A program made the position numbers and the translations under genes. From NCBI GenBank assembly GCA_900770635.1, contig CAAGLB010000074.1, positions 18,713 to 82,712 on the forward strand: 64,000 nucleotides of DNA. Reading direction: 5' to 3'. How positions within the stretch are numbered: the stretch's first letter is position 1; every line of letters begins with the position of its first letter. A model generated the notes under the pieces. It ran no database searches. It saw only the letters and a program-made list of their open reading frames with translations, and was not told the origin of the DNA. The DNA is from an uncultured Alistipes sp. (GTDB lineage: Bacteria > Bacteroidota > Bacteroidia > Bacteroidales > Rikenellaceae). Positions 35,379 through 44,500 of the stretch are shown here, piece after piece.

Positions 35379-36620
35379 ATGATAAAGAGAAAGGATATAG
35401 AGATAATGGCCCCTGTGGGCTCCTACGAGTCGCTTAATGCAGCTATTGCCGCAGGTGCCGACTCGGTATATTTCGGCGTCGAGCAGCTCAATATGCGTGC
35501 TGCCTCGTCGGTGAACTTCACGCTCGACGACCTTAGCGAGATTGTGCGTACGGCACATGCGGCAGGCGTGAAGACCTACCTCACGGTAAACATCGTAATA
35601 TACGATACCGAGATGGAGGTTATGCGTCGCATCATCGACCGAGCTAAGGCTGACGGCATTGACGCTATTATTGCCACCGACCTCGCGGCAATATTGTATG
35701 CCCGTGAGGTGGGCATGGAGGTGCATATCTCAACGCAGAGCAACATCTCGAACATCACAGCTGTCGAGTTCTTCTCTGAGTGGGCCGATGTTGTGGTGTT
35801 GGCACGTGAGTTGTCGTTGGCGCAGATTAAGTATATTTCGGAGCAGATTCGTGAGCGCAATATTTGTGGTCCTGCGGGCGAGCTTGTTAAGATAGAGATG
35901 TTTGCGCATGGTGCTATGTGCATGTCTATGTCGGGCAAGTGCTACCTCTCGGAGCATGAGTCGCACCACTCAGCAAATCGTGGTGCTTGCCGCCAGATAT
36001 GTCGTCGCAAATATACCATCACCGACAAGGACTCGGGCGAGCAGCTCGATATCGACGGCCAGTATGTGCTCTCGCCTAAGGATTTGTGTACCGTAGATTT
36101 CCTTGACAGCTTCATCGACGCTGGTGTGCGTGTGCTTAAAATCGAGGGCCGTGCACGTGGTGGCGAGTACGTAAAGCGTGTTGTCGAGAGCTACAACGAG
36201 GCACTACTCCTCATGGAGCGTGGCGAGTATAACCCCGACACCGTAGCGCCTATCAAGGAGAAGTTGCGTACGGTGTTCAACCGTGACTTCTGGGGTGGCT
36301 ACTATGCTGCGCAGAAGATGGTGGAGCACAGCCAACACTACGGCTCGTCGGCAACATTGAAGAAGGTTTATATGGGCAAGGTTACCAACTACTTCAAGAA
36401 GATTGGTGTTGCCGAGGTGTTGGTCGAGGCGTGCGAGGTGAGCAATGGCGATGCGCTACTATTCATGGGCGAGAAGACAGGTGTTGTGGAGCAGAAGGCT
36501 GAGGGCATCATGGTCAAGGAGCTGCCTGTGGATGGCGCTAAGCAGGGCGACTACATGTCGCTTAAGACGACCAGTGAGGTTAGACGCGGAGATAAAGTTT
36601 ATAAGGAGATTCCAAGATAA
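35379..36620 (+). CDS. U32 family protein (tRNA/rRNA hydroxylation type)
   Basis: 413 residues of the U32 family, formerly called peptidases, whose studied members (TrhP/YegQ, RlhA) are needed for prephenate-dependent hydroxylation of tRNA uridine or rRNA. Signature at Glu173-Cys181-Cys188 (EMFAHGAMCMSMSGKCYLSE) followed by Cys204 and Cys208, probable iron-sulfur ligands. TIM-barrel start: IEIMAPVGSYESLNAAIAAGADSVYFG. The C-terminal beta-barrel (330-413) is as in TrhP. It lies 5 bases after the prenyl synthase gene and 42 bases before the aminopeptidase. The length of about 410 fits the TrhP group better than RlhA (about 650). Confidence 0.86.
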   Translation: MIKRKDIEIMAPVGSYESLNAAIAAGADSVYFGVEQLNMRAASSVNFTLDDLSEIVRTAHAAGVKTYLTVNIVIYDTEMEVMRRIIDRAKADGIDAIIATDLAAILYAREVGMEVHISTQSNISNITAVEFFSEWADVVVLARELSLAQIKYISEQIRERNICGPAGELVKIEMFAHGAMCMSMSGKCYLSEHESHHSANRGACRQICRRKYTITDKDSGEQLDIDGQYVLSPKDLCTVDFLDSFIDAGVRVLKIEGRARGGEYVKRVVESYNEALLLMERGEYNPDTVAPIKEKLRTVFNRDFWGGYYAAQKMVEHSQHYGSSATLKKVYMGKVTNYFKKIGVAEVLVEACEVSNGDALLFMGEKTGVVEQKAEGIMVKELPVDGAKQGDYMSLKTTSEVRRGDKVYKEIPR

Positions 36621-36662
36621 TAAAGAGTAAAATAATTAACTAATAACTAAAATCTTAAAACT

Positions 36663-38060
36663 ATGTTTAGCAAAGAGACTTACATTGGCCGTCGTGCCGA
36701 GTTGTGCCGCCGTGTGGGCAAGGGCCTTATCTTGCTCCCAGCAAACCCTGAGGTGCCTAACAACTATCCAAACAATACTTACTACTATCGTCAGGACTCT
36801 ACATTCCGCTACTACTTTGGCCTCGACGTGCCATCGCTCATCGGCCTCATCGATGCTGAGTCGGGCGAGTCGTTCATTTTTGGCGATGACTTCACTGTTG
36901 AGGATATCATCTGGACAGGTCCTATGCCTACCATCGCCGAGCAGGGTGCCGAGGTGGGCGTTGAGAAGACCTTCCCACGCAACGACATTCGTGCCGTATT
37001 GCGCAAGGCCATCGAGCAGAATCGCCCTGTGCACTACCTCCCACCATACCGTGCAGAGCTAAAGATTGAGGTTGCCGACATGCTTGGCATCCGTCTCGAC
37101 ATGCTCCACGAGCGCAAATCTCTCGACTTGATGTTCGCCGTAGCTGAGATGCGTGAGAAGAAGTCGGCAGAGGAGATCGAGGCACTGGAGCGTGCATTTA
37201 AGATTGGCTACCAGATGCACATGACAGCTATGCGCATGTGTCGTCCAGGTGTTGTTGAGCGTGAGATCGCTGGTAAGGTTGAGGGCATCGCTAAGTCGTA
37301 TGGCCAGGGTGTGTCGTTCCCAACAATCGTTACTCAGCATGGCGAGATTTTGCACAACCACAACCACGATGGCGTGTTGGAGTCTGGCCGTCTGTTGTTG
37401 GTTGACGGTGGTGGCGAGTCTATCGAGGGCTACTGCTCTGACCACACTCGTACATACCCTGTAAACGGTAAGTTTAGCGACATCCAGAAGGATATCTACA
37501 ACATCGTGCTTCGTGCTCACAGCCAGGTTAAGGATATGATTAAGCCGGGCACTATGTATCCAGAGATTCATAAGGCTGCATACCTCTCGCTCGCTGAGGG
37601 CCTTAAGGGTGTAGGTCTTATCAAGTCGACTCCTGAGGTTGCTGTTGAGGCTGGTGCTATGTACCTCTTCATGCCTCACGGCCTCGGTCACGGTATGGGT
37701 ATGGACGTTCACGACTGCGAGAACATCGGCGAGCGCTCGTTCGACTTCTCAACAGTGTTGGAGCGTGCCCAGAAGTCGGCAACATGCGTGCATCGTGCTA
37801 CATGGCGTGTTGAGCCAGGCACAGTGATGTCTGACGAGCCAGGTATCTACTTCATCCCAGCACTCATCGACAAGTTCCGCTCAGAGAACAAGTTTATGGA
37901 CATTGTCGACTACAACGCTCTTGATAAGTTCCGCACATTTGGCGGTATCCGTATCGAGGACGATGTGCTTGTGACAGAGAACGGTAGCCGCTTCATTGGT
38001 GACAAGCTTCTTCCTCTCACCGTTGAGGAGCTCGAGGCTGTTGTTGGTAAGATGGAGTAA
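36663..38060 (+). CDS. Aminopeptidase P family (M24) Xaa-Pro peptidase
   Basis: Releases N-terminal residues before proline; two-metal pita-bread fold. 465 residues: creatinase-like N-terminal domain (1-180; YYRQDSTFRYYFGLDVPS), then the catalytic domain with metal ligands in LLLVDGGGESIEGYCSDHTRTYP (two Asp), HGLGHGMGMDVHD (His), EPGTVMSDEPGIYF (Glu) and GGIRIEDDVLVTE (Glu). No signal peptide: cytoplasmic. Works downstream of peptide uptake, in line with the secreted dipeptidyl-peptidase at 46262-48337. Codon use from here through the glycogen enzyme gene is more uniform and looks like that of well expressed genes. Confidence 0.92.
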   Translation: MFSKETYIGRRAELCRRVGKGLILLPANPEVPNNYPNNTYYYRQDSTFRYYFGLDVPSLIGLIDAESGESFIFGDDFTVEDIIWTGPMPTIAEQGAEVGVEKTFPRNDIRAVLRKAIEQNRPVHYLPPYRAELKIEVADMLGIRLDMLHERKSLDLMFAVAEMREKKSAEEIEALERAFKIGYQMHMTAMRMCRPGVVEREIAGKVEGIAKSYGQGVSFPTIVTQHGEILHNHNHDGVLESGRLLLVDGGGESIEGYCSDHTRTYPVNGKFSDIQKDIYNIVLRAHSQVKDMIKPGTMYPEIHKAAYLSLAEGLKGVGLIKSTPEVAVEAGAMYLFMPHGLGHGMGMDVHDCENIGERSFDFSTVLERAQKSATCVHRATWRVEPGTVMSDEPGIYFIPALIDKFRSENKFMDIVDYNALDKFRTFGGIRIEDDVLVTENGSRFIGDKLLPLTVEELEAVVGKME

Positions 38061-38083
38061 AAAATATTCAAATGGTGTAATAA

Positions 38084-38091
38084 TATCTTTA
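38084..38091 (+). promoter_or_regulatory. Possible -7 box before fhs, inside hairpin arm
   Basis: TATCTTTA lies in the left arm of the 20-bp inverted repeat that precedes fhs. If used, transcription would start near 38097 and the repeat could not fold in full; if not, fhs is read from upstream and the hairpin is complete. Confidence 0.35.
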
Positions 38092-38139
38092 TGTTTGCGT
38101 TAGTGATGTGATAAATAGAACTAATGTAAACATAAAGAT
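38085..38139 (+). promoter_or_regulatory. 20-bp inverted repeat directly before fhs
   Basis: Arms 38085-38104 and 38120-38139 pair over all 20 positions, with two G-U pairs, around a 15-base loop. It ends nine bases before the fhs ATG and is not followed by a T run, so it is not a classic terminator. May be a processing or translation-control hairpin, or a protein-binding palindrome. Confidence 0.6.
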
Positions 38140-38148
38140 TTATTAGAT

Positions 38149-39825
38149 ATGACAATGAAATCAGATATTGAGATTGCTCGAGAGACCAAACTCGAGAATA
38201 TTCGTGACATAGCTGCCAAGGTGGGTATTCACGAGGACGACGTGTTCAACTATGGCAAGTATATCGCCAAGGTGCCATATAAACTTATTGACGATAAGAA
38301 GGTTGCTAAGAACCATCTTATCCTCGTTACGGCGATCACCGCAACAAAGGCGGGTGTGGGTAAGACCACAGTGAGCATCGGCCTCGGCATGGGACTTAAC
38401 TACATCGGCAAGAAGGCTATCATCGCCTTGCGTGAGCCTTCGCTCGGCCCTTGCTTCGGTATGAAGGGTGGTGCTACAGGTGGTGGCCATGCTCAGGTGT
38501 TGCCATCAGAGGATATCAACCTTCACTTCACAGGTGACTTCCACGCCATCACCTCAGCAAACAACCTCATCGCAGCGTTGTTGGATAACTACCTATATCA
38601 CAACCGCTCGCAGCAGGTGGGCCTAAAGCGTGTTATGTGGCGTCGTGTGCTCGACATGAACGACCGCTCGTTGCGTAACATCACCTCAGGCTTGGGTGGC
38701 TCGGCAAATGGTATCCCTACCGAGACAGGCTTCGACATCACCCCAGCTTCGGAGATCATGGCTATCTTGTGTCTTGCTCGCAACGTTGAGGATTTGTATG
38801 TGCGCATCGGCCGCATCGTGCTTGGTGTTAAGTACGATGATACTCCACTTACCGTTGACGACCTCGGTGTTACAGGTGCTGTGGTGGCTCTGTTGAAGGA
38901 TGCTATCAACCCTAACCTCGTGCAGACAACCGAGCACAACCCTGTGATTATTCATGGTGGTCCATTTGCTAATATTGCTCACGGCTGTAACTCTGTGATT
39001 GCCACTAAGATGGCGATGTCGCATGCCGAGTACACCGTTACTGAGGCAGGTTTCGGTGCCGACCTTGGCGCCGAGAAGTTCCTCGATATTAAGTGTCGTC
39101 AGGCGGGCCTTAAGCCTGATCTTACAGTGCTTGTAGCTTCGACGCTCGCTCTTAAGATGCACGGTGGCGTGCCCGAGACTGAGATTAAGTTGCCTAATGC
39201 CGAGGGCCTTAAGCATGGCTTCGCAAACCTCGACCGCCATGTTGCCAACCTCAAGAAGTTTGGCCAGACTGTGCTCGTATGCTTCAACCGCTTTGCAAGC
39301 GACACCGACGAGGAGATTGCCCTCGTGATGAAGCATTGCGAGGAGCTTGGCGTACGTTGTGTTATCAATAACGCATACGCTGAGGGTGGTGCTGGTGCTG
39401 CCGAGCTTGCGCAGGCTGCTGTTGAGCTTATCGAGAACAATCCTTCACAGCCTATCAACTATGCTTATGACCTTGAGGACTCTATCAAGGATAAGATCAC
39501 TAAGGTTGCTAAGAATATCTATGGTGCTGGTTCTGTGGTATTTGGCCCTAAGGCTAAGAAGCAGATCGAGTTGTTCGAGAAGTGGGGTATGGGCAACTTG
39601 CCAGTATGTATCGCCAAGACTCAGTTCTCGTTTAGCGCCGATGCTAAGCGCTACGGCTCTGTCGAGGGCTTCGAGATCAACATCAAGGATTTGGAGCTCA
39701 ACGCAGGTAGTGGCTTTATCGTAGCTTTGGCTGGCGACATCATGCGTATGCCAGGCCTCAGCAAGAATCCTCAGGCAGGAAATATTCATCTTGCGGAGGA
39801 TGGAACTGTGGAGGGCATCGTATAA
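38149..39825 (+). CDS. fhs: Formate--tetrahydrofolate ligase
   Basis: Makes 10-formyl-tetrahydrofolate from formate, THF and ATP, feeding one-carbon metabolism. 558 residues, the family length. ATP loop ATKAGVGKTT at 65-74; EPSLGPCFGMKGGATGGGHAQVLP near 96-119 is highly conserved; FHAITSANNLIAA near 142; NAYAEGGAGA near 406 and a long conserved C-terminus. Preceded by the 20-bp hairpin and followed, at its stop codon, by palindromic element copy 1. The formate channel at 19729-20328 may supply its substrate. Confidence 0.96.
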   Translation: MTMKSDIEIARETKLENIRDIAAKVGIHEDDVFNYGKYIAKVPYKLIDDKKVAKNHLILVTAITATKAGVGKTTVSIGLGMGLNYIGKKAIIALREPSLGPCFGMKGGATGGGHAQVLPSEDINLHFTGDFHAITSANNLIAALLDNYLYHNRSQQVGLKRVMWRRVLDMNDRSLRNITSGLGGSANGIPTETGFDITPASEIMAILCLARNVEDLYVRIGRIVLGVKYDDTPLTVDDLGVTGAVVALLKDAINPNLVQTTEHNPVIIHGGPFANIAHGCNSVIATKMAMSHAEYTVTEAGFGADLGAEKFLDIKCRQAGLKPDLTVLVASTLALKMHGGVPETEIKLPNAEGLKHGFANLDRHVANLKKFGQTVLVCFNRFASDTDEEIALVMKHCEELGVRCVINNAYAEGGAGAAELAQAAVELIENNPSQPINYAYDLEDSIKDKITKVAKNIYGAGSVVFGPKAKKQIELFEKWGMGNLPVCIAKTQFSFSADAKRYGSVEGFEINIKDLELNAGSGFIVALAGDIMRMPGLSKNPQAGNIHLAEDGTVEGIV

Positions 39826-39956
39826 AATTTGGCGAGATAAGGCAGCATCTGCCGTCCCTAACATAATATGACTGCAATGGGCAGTACGTCAAAGTACAGC
39901 CCATCGCAGTCAATTTTGCCGAATGTCAGCATCTACTACCTTCTATCACCAAATTT
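39825..39956 (+). repeat. Stop-codon palindromic element, copy 1 (132 bp)
   Basis: Two 63-base half-sites of equal length in inverted orientation: the first reads AAATTTGGCGAGATAAGG from 39825 and the second, on the opposite strand from 39956, AAATTTGGTGATAGAAGG; about two thirds of positions match, best at the outer ends and next to the centre. The core is a 13-base stem (39870-39882 with 39899-39911, one mismatch) whose loop holds GTAC twice. An AATTTTG tract follows. The element shares the last base of the fhs stop codon. Two more copies are at 45791-45923 and 48498-48627. Confidence 0.8.
39870..39917 (+). terminator. Core hairpin of element copy 1, probable fhs terminator
   Basis: GACTGC-A-ATGGGC arm, loop with GTAC pair, GCCCAT-C-GCAGTC arm, then AATTTT. 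Placed 45 bases after the fhs stop. Confidence 0.6.
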
Positions 39957-39991
39957 GTTCGCTTTGTAATGTCCATTTTTCGCTTTATGTT

Positions 39992-40510
39992 ATGAAGCCC
40001 ATTTTTCTGTTTCCTACTGAGCTTGAAGCTGCTAAGTTTCGTGAGCAACGTCCCGATGCTGAGATAGTTATCTTAGGCGTAGGCATGGCCGAAACGGCTG
40101 CCACCATCGTTCGATTAAACGCCTTGCAGAGCCTCGACAATAGGGTTGTTGTGTTGGCGGGTATTGCTGGTGCGTATGCCTCGAAATGTGCTGTCGGCGA
40201 GGTTGTTGAGGTTGTTGCTGAGGTTATCTCGGAGCTTCCCCAGCGCTTTGCTCAGCGCTACGTTGTAGAGCCATATACCGAGCTGCGACACGTTGTCTCA
40301 AATACCGTATGTCGCTGCAATGCCGAGTGTTGCGATGCTGATGTCGAGAATATGGAGGGTGCTGCGCTCTTTGCTATTGCCGAGGCGTTGGGCTTTCGTG
40401 CGGTGGAGATTCGTGCGGTGTCCAACATTGTGGGTGACGACTTTGCGAAGTGGAACATAGAGCTTGCCACACAAAACCTTGCTAAAACACTCCTTAAATA
40501 TGCTGAATAG
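39992..40510 (+). CDS. mqnB: Futalosine hydrolase
   Basis: Splits futalosine into hypoxanthine and dehypoxanthine futalosine, the step before MqnC. 172 residues from the ATG at 39992 (KPIFLFPTELEA), chosen because the upstream in-frame ATG at 39923 lies in the palindromic element and adds nothing like the family. Nucleosidase-fold motifs: VVVLAGIAGAYASKCAVGEVVEV and the closing VENMEGAALFAIAEALG with the glutamate pair and EIRAVSNIVGD with the catalytic-type Asp. Shorter than many MqnB (about 210) in the middle region. Overlaps mqnD by 11 bases. Confidence 0.85.
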   Translation: MKPIFLFPTELEAAKFREQRPDAEIVILGVGMAETAATIVRLNALQSLDNRVVVLAGIAGAYASKCAVGEVVEVVAEVISELPQRFAQRYVVEPYTELRHVVSNTVCRCNAECCDADVENMEGAALFAIAEALGFRAVEIRAVSNIVGDDFAKWNIELATQNLAKTLLKYAE

Positions 40511-41276
40511 AGAGATACGTCTGGCTATTTCGCCATGCCCCAACGATACCTTTATGTTCGATGCCATAATCAACAAACGCATTGATCTCGAAGGGTTTAC
40601 GTTCCATGTGGAATATCACGATATAGAGCAGCTAAACCAGCGAGCGCTAAGCAGTGTGGCAGATGTAACAAAGTGTAGCACTGCGATACTTAAAGCCATC
40701 GATAATAGTTATAGATTGCTCGATAGTGGCTCGGCACTTGGTCGAGGCAATGGCCCTCTGTTGGTACGCCGCAAGGGTGATAATACGCCTATACGACACA
40801 TTGCCGTTCCAGGCCTATATACTACGGCTAATGCGTTGGTAGGCAGGCTCTTTCCAACTATCGCCGAGCGTACGCCCATGCTCTTCTCGGAGATTGCCGA
40901 GGCTGTTGAGTTTAGTAGGTTTGATGCCGGTGTGCTTATCCACGAAGGTCGCTTTGTGTATGAGCGTCGCAACCTCGAACTCGTTGCCGACCTCGGCTTG
41001 GAGTGGGAGCGCCAGCTGCAGCTGCCGTTGCCCTTGGGCTCGATAGTGTGTTTGCGAGAGCTCGGCGAGGATGTGGCGCAGAGGCTCGAGCGGCTTATCC
41101 GCCGTAGCATCGAGTATGCCTTTGCCAATCCTATGGCTTCGCGCGACTTTATAAAGAGCCATGCTCAGGAGCTCGACGACGATGTCATAGATAAGCATAT
41201 TGCTCTGTTTGTCAACGACTTTTCTCTTTCCTTGGGCGACGAGGGTAGGCGGGCTGTTGAGGAGCTTTTAAGATAG
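40500..41276 (+). CDS. mqnD: 1,4-dihydroxy-6-naphthoate synthase
   Basis: Makes 1,4-dihydroxy-6-naphthoate from cyclic dehypoxanthine futalosine in menaquinone synthesis. 258 residues from the ATG at 40500. ISPCPNDTFMFDAI at 10-23 is the hallmark of MqnD; DVTKCSTAIL and LLDSGSALGRGNGPLLV follow the family. It is a periplasmic-binding-protein-like fold that works in the cytoplasm. An in-frame ATG at 40464 would overlap mqnB by 47 bases; the ATG at 40500 fits the family start. With MqnC at 5686-6786 it shows use of the futalosine route. Confidence 0.9.
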   Translation: MLNREIRLAISPCPNDTFMFDAIINKRIDLEGFTFHVEYHDIEQLNQRALSSVADVTKCSTAILKAIDNSYRLLDSGSALGRGNGPLLVRRKGDNTPIRHIAVPGLYTTANALVGRLFPTIAERTPMLFSEIAEAVEFSRFDAGVLIHEGRFVYERRNLELVADLGLEWERQLQLPLPLGSIVCLRELGEDVAQRLERLIRRSIEYAFANPMASRDFIKSHAQELDDDVIDKHIALFVNDFSLSLGDEGRRAVEELLR

Positions 41277-41295
41277 AAAATCTCAACGAAACAGA

Positions 41296-41327
41296 GGGAG
41301 GGGTGCCCAGCATTTCCTCCCTTTTTT
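41296..41327 (+). terminator. Terminator after mqnD
   Basis: GGGAGG (41296-41301) with CCTCCC (41316-41321) and six T residues directly after; a smaller GGGT/GCCC fold is in the loop. 19 bases beyond the mqnD stop. Confidence 0.75.
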
Positions 41328-41443
41328 GTGTTTTGCCCCAAAAACGGTCTACCGTTCACACTCCAAAACTGCCCATTCAGTCAATAAATTACACCATTTA
41401 TTAAAAAACTTTAAAAAAAGTTTTCTTATTAAATATATTGTAT

Positions 41444-41451
41444 TACCTTTG
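41444..41451 (+). promoter_or_regulatory. -7 box for glycogen enzyme gene
   Basis: TACCTTTG, with a T-rich stretch around 41421 at the -33 position. An AAAACTTT/AAAGTTTT inverted repeat lies just upstream (about 41405-41424). Predicted leader about 90 nucleotides. Confidence 0.6.
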
Positions 41452-41465
41452 CACAATGACTAATT

Positions 41466-41530
41466 GTCGCCACGACCTTAGGTATTGGGTTGTGGTGACT
41501 TCTCTTACTGTTTAGCGAAGAGATATTTTT
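41466..41530 (+). promoter_or_regulatory. Structured leader with two hairpins, attenuator-like
   Basis: First stem GTCGCCACGACC (41466-41477) with GGTTGTGGTGAC (41488-41499), 12 pairs with two G-U. Second stem TCTCTT (41501-41506) with AAGAGA (41518-41523), then a T-rich run. The second resembles a weak intrinsic terminator placed inside the leader. The gene starts 18 bases later. Confidence 0.45.
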
Positions 41531-41548
41531 GTAATTAAAACTGTATAT

Positions 41549-44500
41549 ATGAGTAATGTAAATCTTACACCCAACTATTTGTTCGAAGTTAGTTGGGAGG
41601 TGTGCAACAAGGTGGGCGGTATCCATACCGTTGTAGCCTCGAAGGCACCTACTGTAATGCGTCAGTTGGGCGATAAGTATATCACTATCGGCCCAGACTT
41701 CTCGCAGGATGCTGCAAACCCAGAATTTAAGGAGGATAACACCCTCATGGCTGCTTGGCGTGAGCAGCTCTACAACCAGGGTGTTCGTGTGCGTATCGGC
41801 CGTTGGGCAATCAAGGGTGAGCCTATTGCCATCCTTATCGACTTTAAGTCATTCTTCTCGCAGAAGGACGATATCCTCAAAAAGTTGTGGGAGAACTACC
41901 ACGTTGACTCGTTGTCAGGTCAGTGGGACTATGTCGAGCCAGTGTTGTTTGGCTATGCCGCAGGTGTTGTTATCGCCTCGTTTGCCGAACAGTTTGCTGC
42001 AGCATCAGACAAGGTTGTTGCCCACTTCCACGAGTGGATGGCAGCAGCAGGTTCGCTCTATTTGCGTGACAACGCTCCATACGTAGCCACAGTATTCTCT
42101 ACTCACGCTACTGTTATGGGCCGTTGCATCGCTGGCAACCGCTTGCCACTCTACAACGACCTTCATAAGTTCAACGCCGACGAGCTTGCTCGCCAGTTCA
42201 ACGTTATGGCTAAGCACTCGTTGGAGAAGAGCGCAGCAACATACGCTGATGCGTTCCTTACAGTTAGTGAGATTACAGCTAACGAGTGCCGCTACTTGCT
42301 TGGCCGTGAGGTGACTCGCATCACTCCTAACGGCTTCGAGAACGACTTTGTACCTGAGGGTAAGGCTTTGGAGGCTGTGCGCAGCGCAGCACGCAAGCGC
42401 ATCATCGACGTTGCTGAGGCTGCTTGGGACTACAAATTTACCAACGAGCCACTCATCGTAGCAACAAGCGGTCGCTATGAGTATCGCAACAAGGGTATCG
42501 ACGTGTTCCTCGAGTCGCTCAAGCAGCTCGCAGCATCGCACATCGAGCGTGATGTAGTAGCTGTTATCGCTGTTCCTGGTGCTAATGCAGGTGCTCGTGA
42601 GGACCTTGTAGCGCATCTTGCAAACAAGGAGGCAGCTATCGATCCATCGAAGAAGCGTTACCTCACTCACAACCTCGAGCAGGAGGCGTGGGATCAGGTG
42701 TGCCAGTCTATCGAGGGTAGCATCCTCTCGACAACTGCTTCACGTGTAAAGGTGTTGTTTGTGCCTACATACCTCAATGGCAACGACGGTATCTTCAATA
42801 TGCCTTATTACGATGTTTTGGCAGGTGTCGACCTCTCAGTATTTGCATCATACTACGAGCCATGGGGCTACACTCCACTCGAGTCGGTAGCTTATGGCGT
42901 ACCTACACTCACAACAACTCTTGCAGGCTTCGGCCTTTGGGTTGCTAAGCATTCGTCACACGAGGGCGTTGATATCGTTCGTCGTGATGACTACAACGAG
43001 CGTGAGGTTGTTCTCCAGATTACAGATGTTGTTAAGCGCTATCTCTCGATGGATGACAAGGCTATGGCCGAGGCTCGTGAGGGTGCTCAGGAGATGTCAA
43101 AGACTGCTCTTTGGAAGAAGCTCTTCAAGGAGTATATGGCAGCCTACGAGGAGGCTATCGACAACTCTATGTCACGCACAAACCGTGTGTTGATCGATGG
43201 TGGCGATCGTCAGTCGCAGATTAACTTCGTGCGTCAGCAGCTCACATCAAGCCGTCCATCATGGCACCGTTTGATGGTTGAGAAGGGTATTCCAGAGCGT
43301 CTTAAGGCCCTCGAGGAGCTCTCTCGCAACTTGTGGTGGTGCTGGACAGCATCTGCACGTGACCTATTCGAGTCGGTAGATCCAGAGCTTTGGGTAAAGG
43401 TTGACCGCAACCCAATCGTTCTTCTCGACAAGCTATCGTCGGCACGCTGCGAGGAGCTTTGCAACGACAAGGAGTTCCTCAAGCGCATGGACGCTGTATA
43501 TAAGGAGTTCACTGAGTATATGGCCGAGAAGCCATCGTCGGAGCACGCACGTGTGGCTTACTTCTCAATGGAGTATGGTTTGCACTCAACTCTTAAAATC
43601 TACTCTGGTGGTCTTGGTATCTTGGCTGGTGACTACCTCAAGGAGGCTTCTGACCGCAACGTGGGCATGGTAGCCGTAGGTTTGTTGTATCGCTACGGAT
43701 ATTTCACTCAGCGTCTTTCGGCTCAGGGTGCTCAGGAGGCTACCTACGAGGCTCAGAACTTCTTCAAGCTTCCTATCATGCCTGTGCGTGACGAGTTTGG
43801 CAACTGGGTAACTACTCAGGTGGCTATGCCAGGTCGTACACTCTACGCTCGTGTATGGAAGTGCCAGGTAGGTCGTACCGACCTCTACTTGCTCGATGCC
43901 GACTACGAGGCTAACCTCGAGGAGGATCGTCAGGTGACATACTACCTATATGGTGGCGACTGGGAGAATCGTCTAAAGCAGGAGATCTTGTTGGGTGTTG
44001 GTGGTATCCGTGCCCTCGTGAAGATGGGCATCAAGCAGGAGGTTTACCACTGCAACGAGGGCCACGCAGCATTTATCAATGTTGAGCGTATCCGCAACCT
44101 CATCGCTAAGAAGCACTTGTCGTTCTCTGAGGCAATGGAGGTTATCCGCTCGTCATCGTTGTTTACAACACACACACCTGTGCCAGCAGGTCACGACGCA
44201 TTCCCTGAGTCGATGATTCGTCAGTATATGTCACACTATCCAGACGTATTGGGCATCACATGGGATCAGTTCATCAACTTGGGTAAGACCAAGCCAAGCG
44301 ATCCTAACGAGAAGTTCTCAATGTCGGTGTTGGCATGTAACCTCTCGCAGGAGGTTAACGGCGTGTCATGGTTGCATGGCGAGGTGTCTAAGGATATCCT
44401 CGGCAACATGTGGCCAGGCTACTTCAAGAACGAGCTCCACATTGGCTACGTAACTAACGGTGTTCACTTCCCAACATGGGTTGCTTCGAACCTCCGTCGT

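Noticed and set aside
39841..39853. Small GGCAG/CTGCC hairpin as a separate terminator for fhs
   Set aside because: Five pairs only, no T tract; treated as part of the larger element.
39923..39991. N-terminal extension of MqnB
   Set aside because: It falls in the distal half of the palindromic element; the family start fits the ATG at 39992.
42005..42670. A 221-residue frame on the minus strand inside the glycogen enzyme gene, and similar long antisense frames at 10778-11632, 22377-22904 and 37059-37712
   Set aside because: They lie fully inside strongly supported genes of known family, have no family motifs and arise from codon bias on the other strand.
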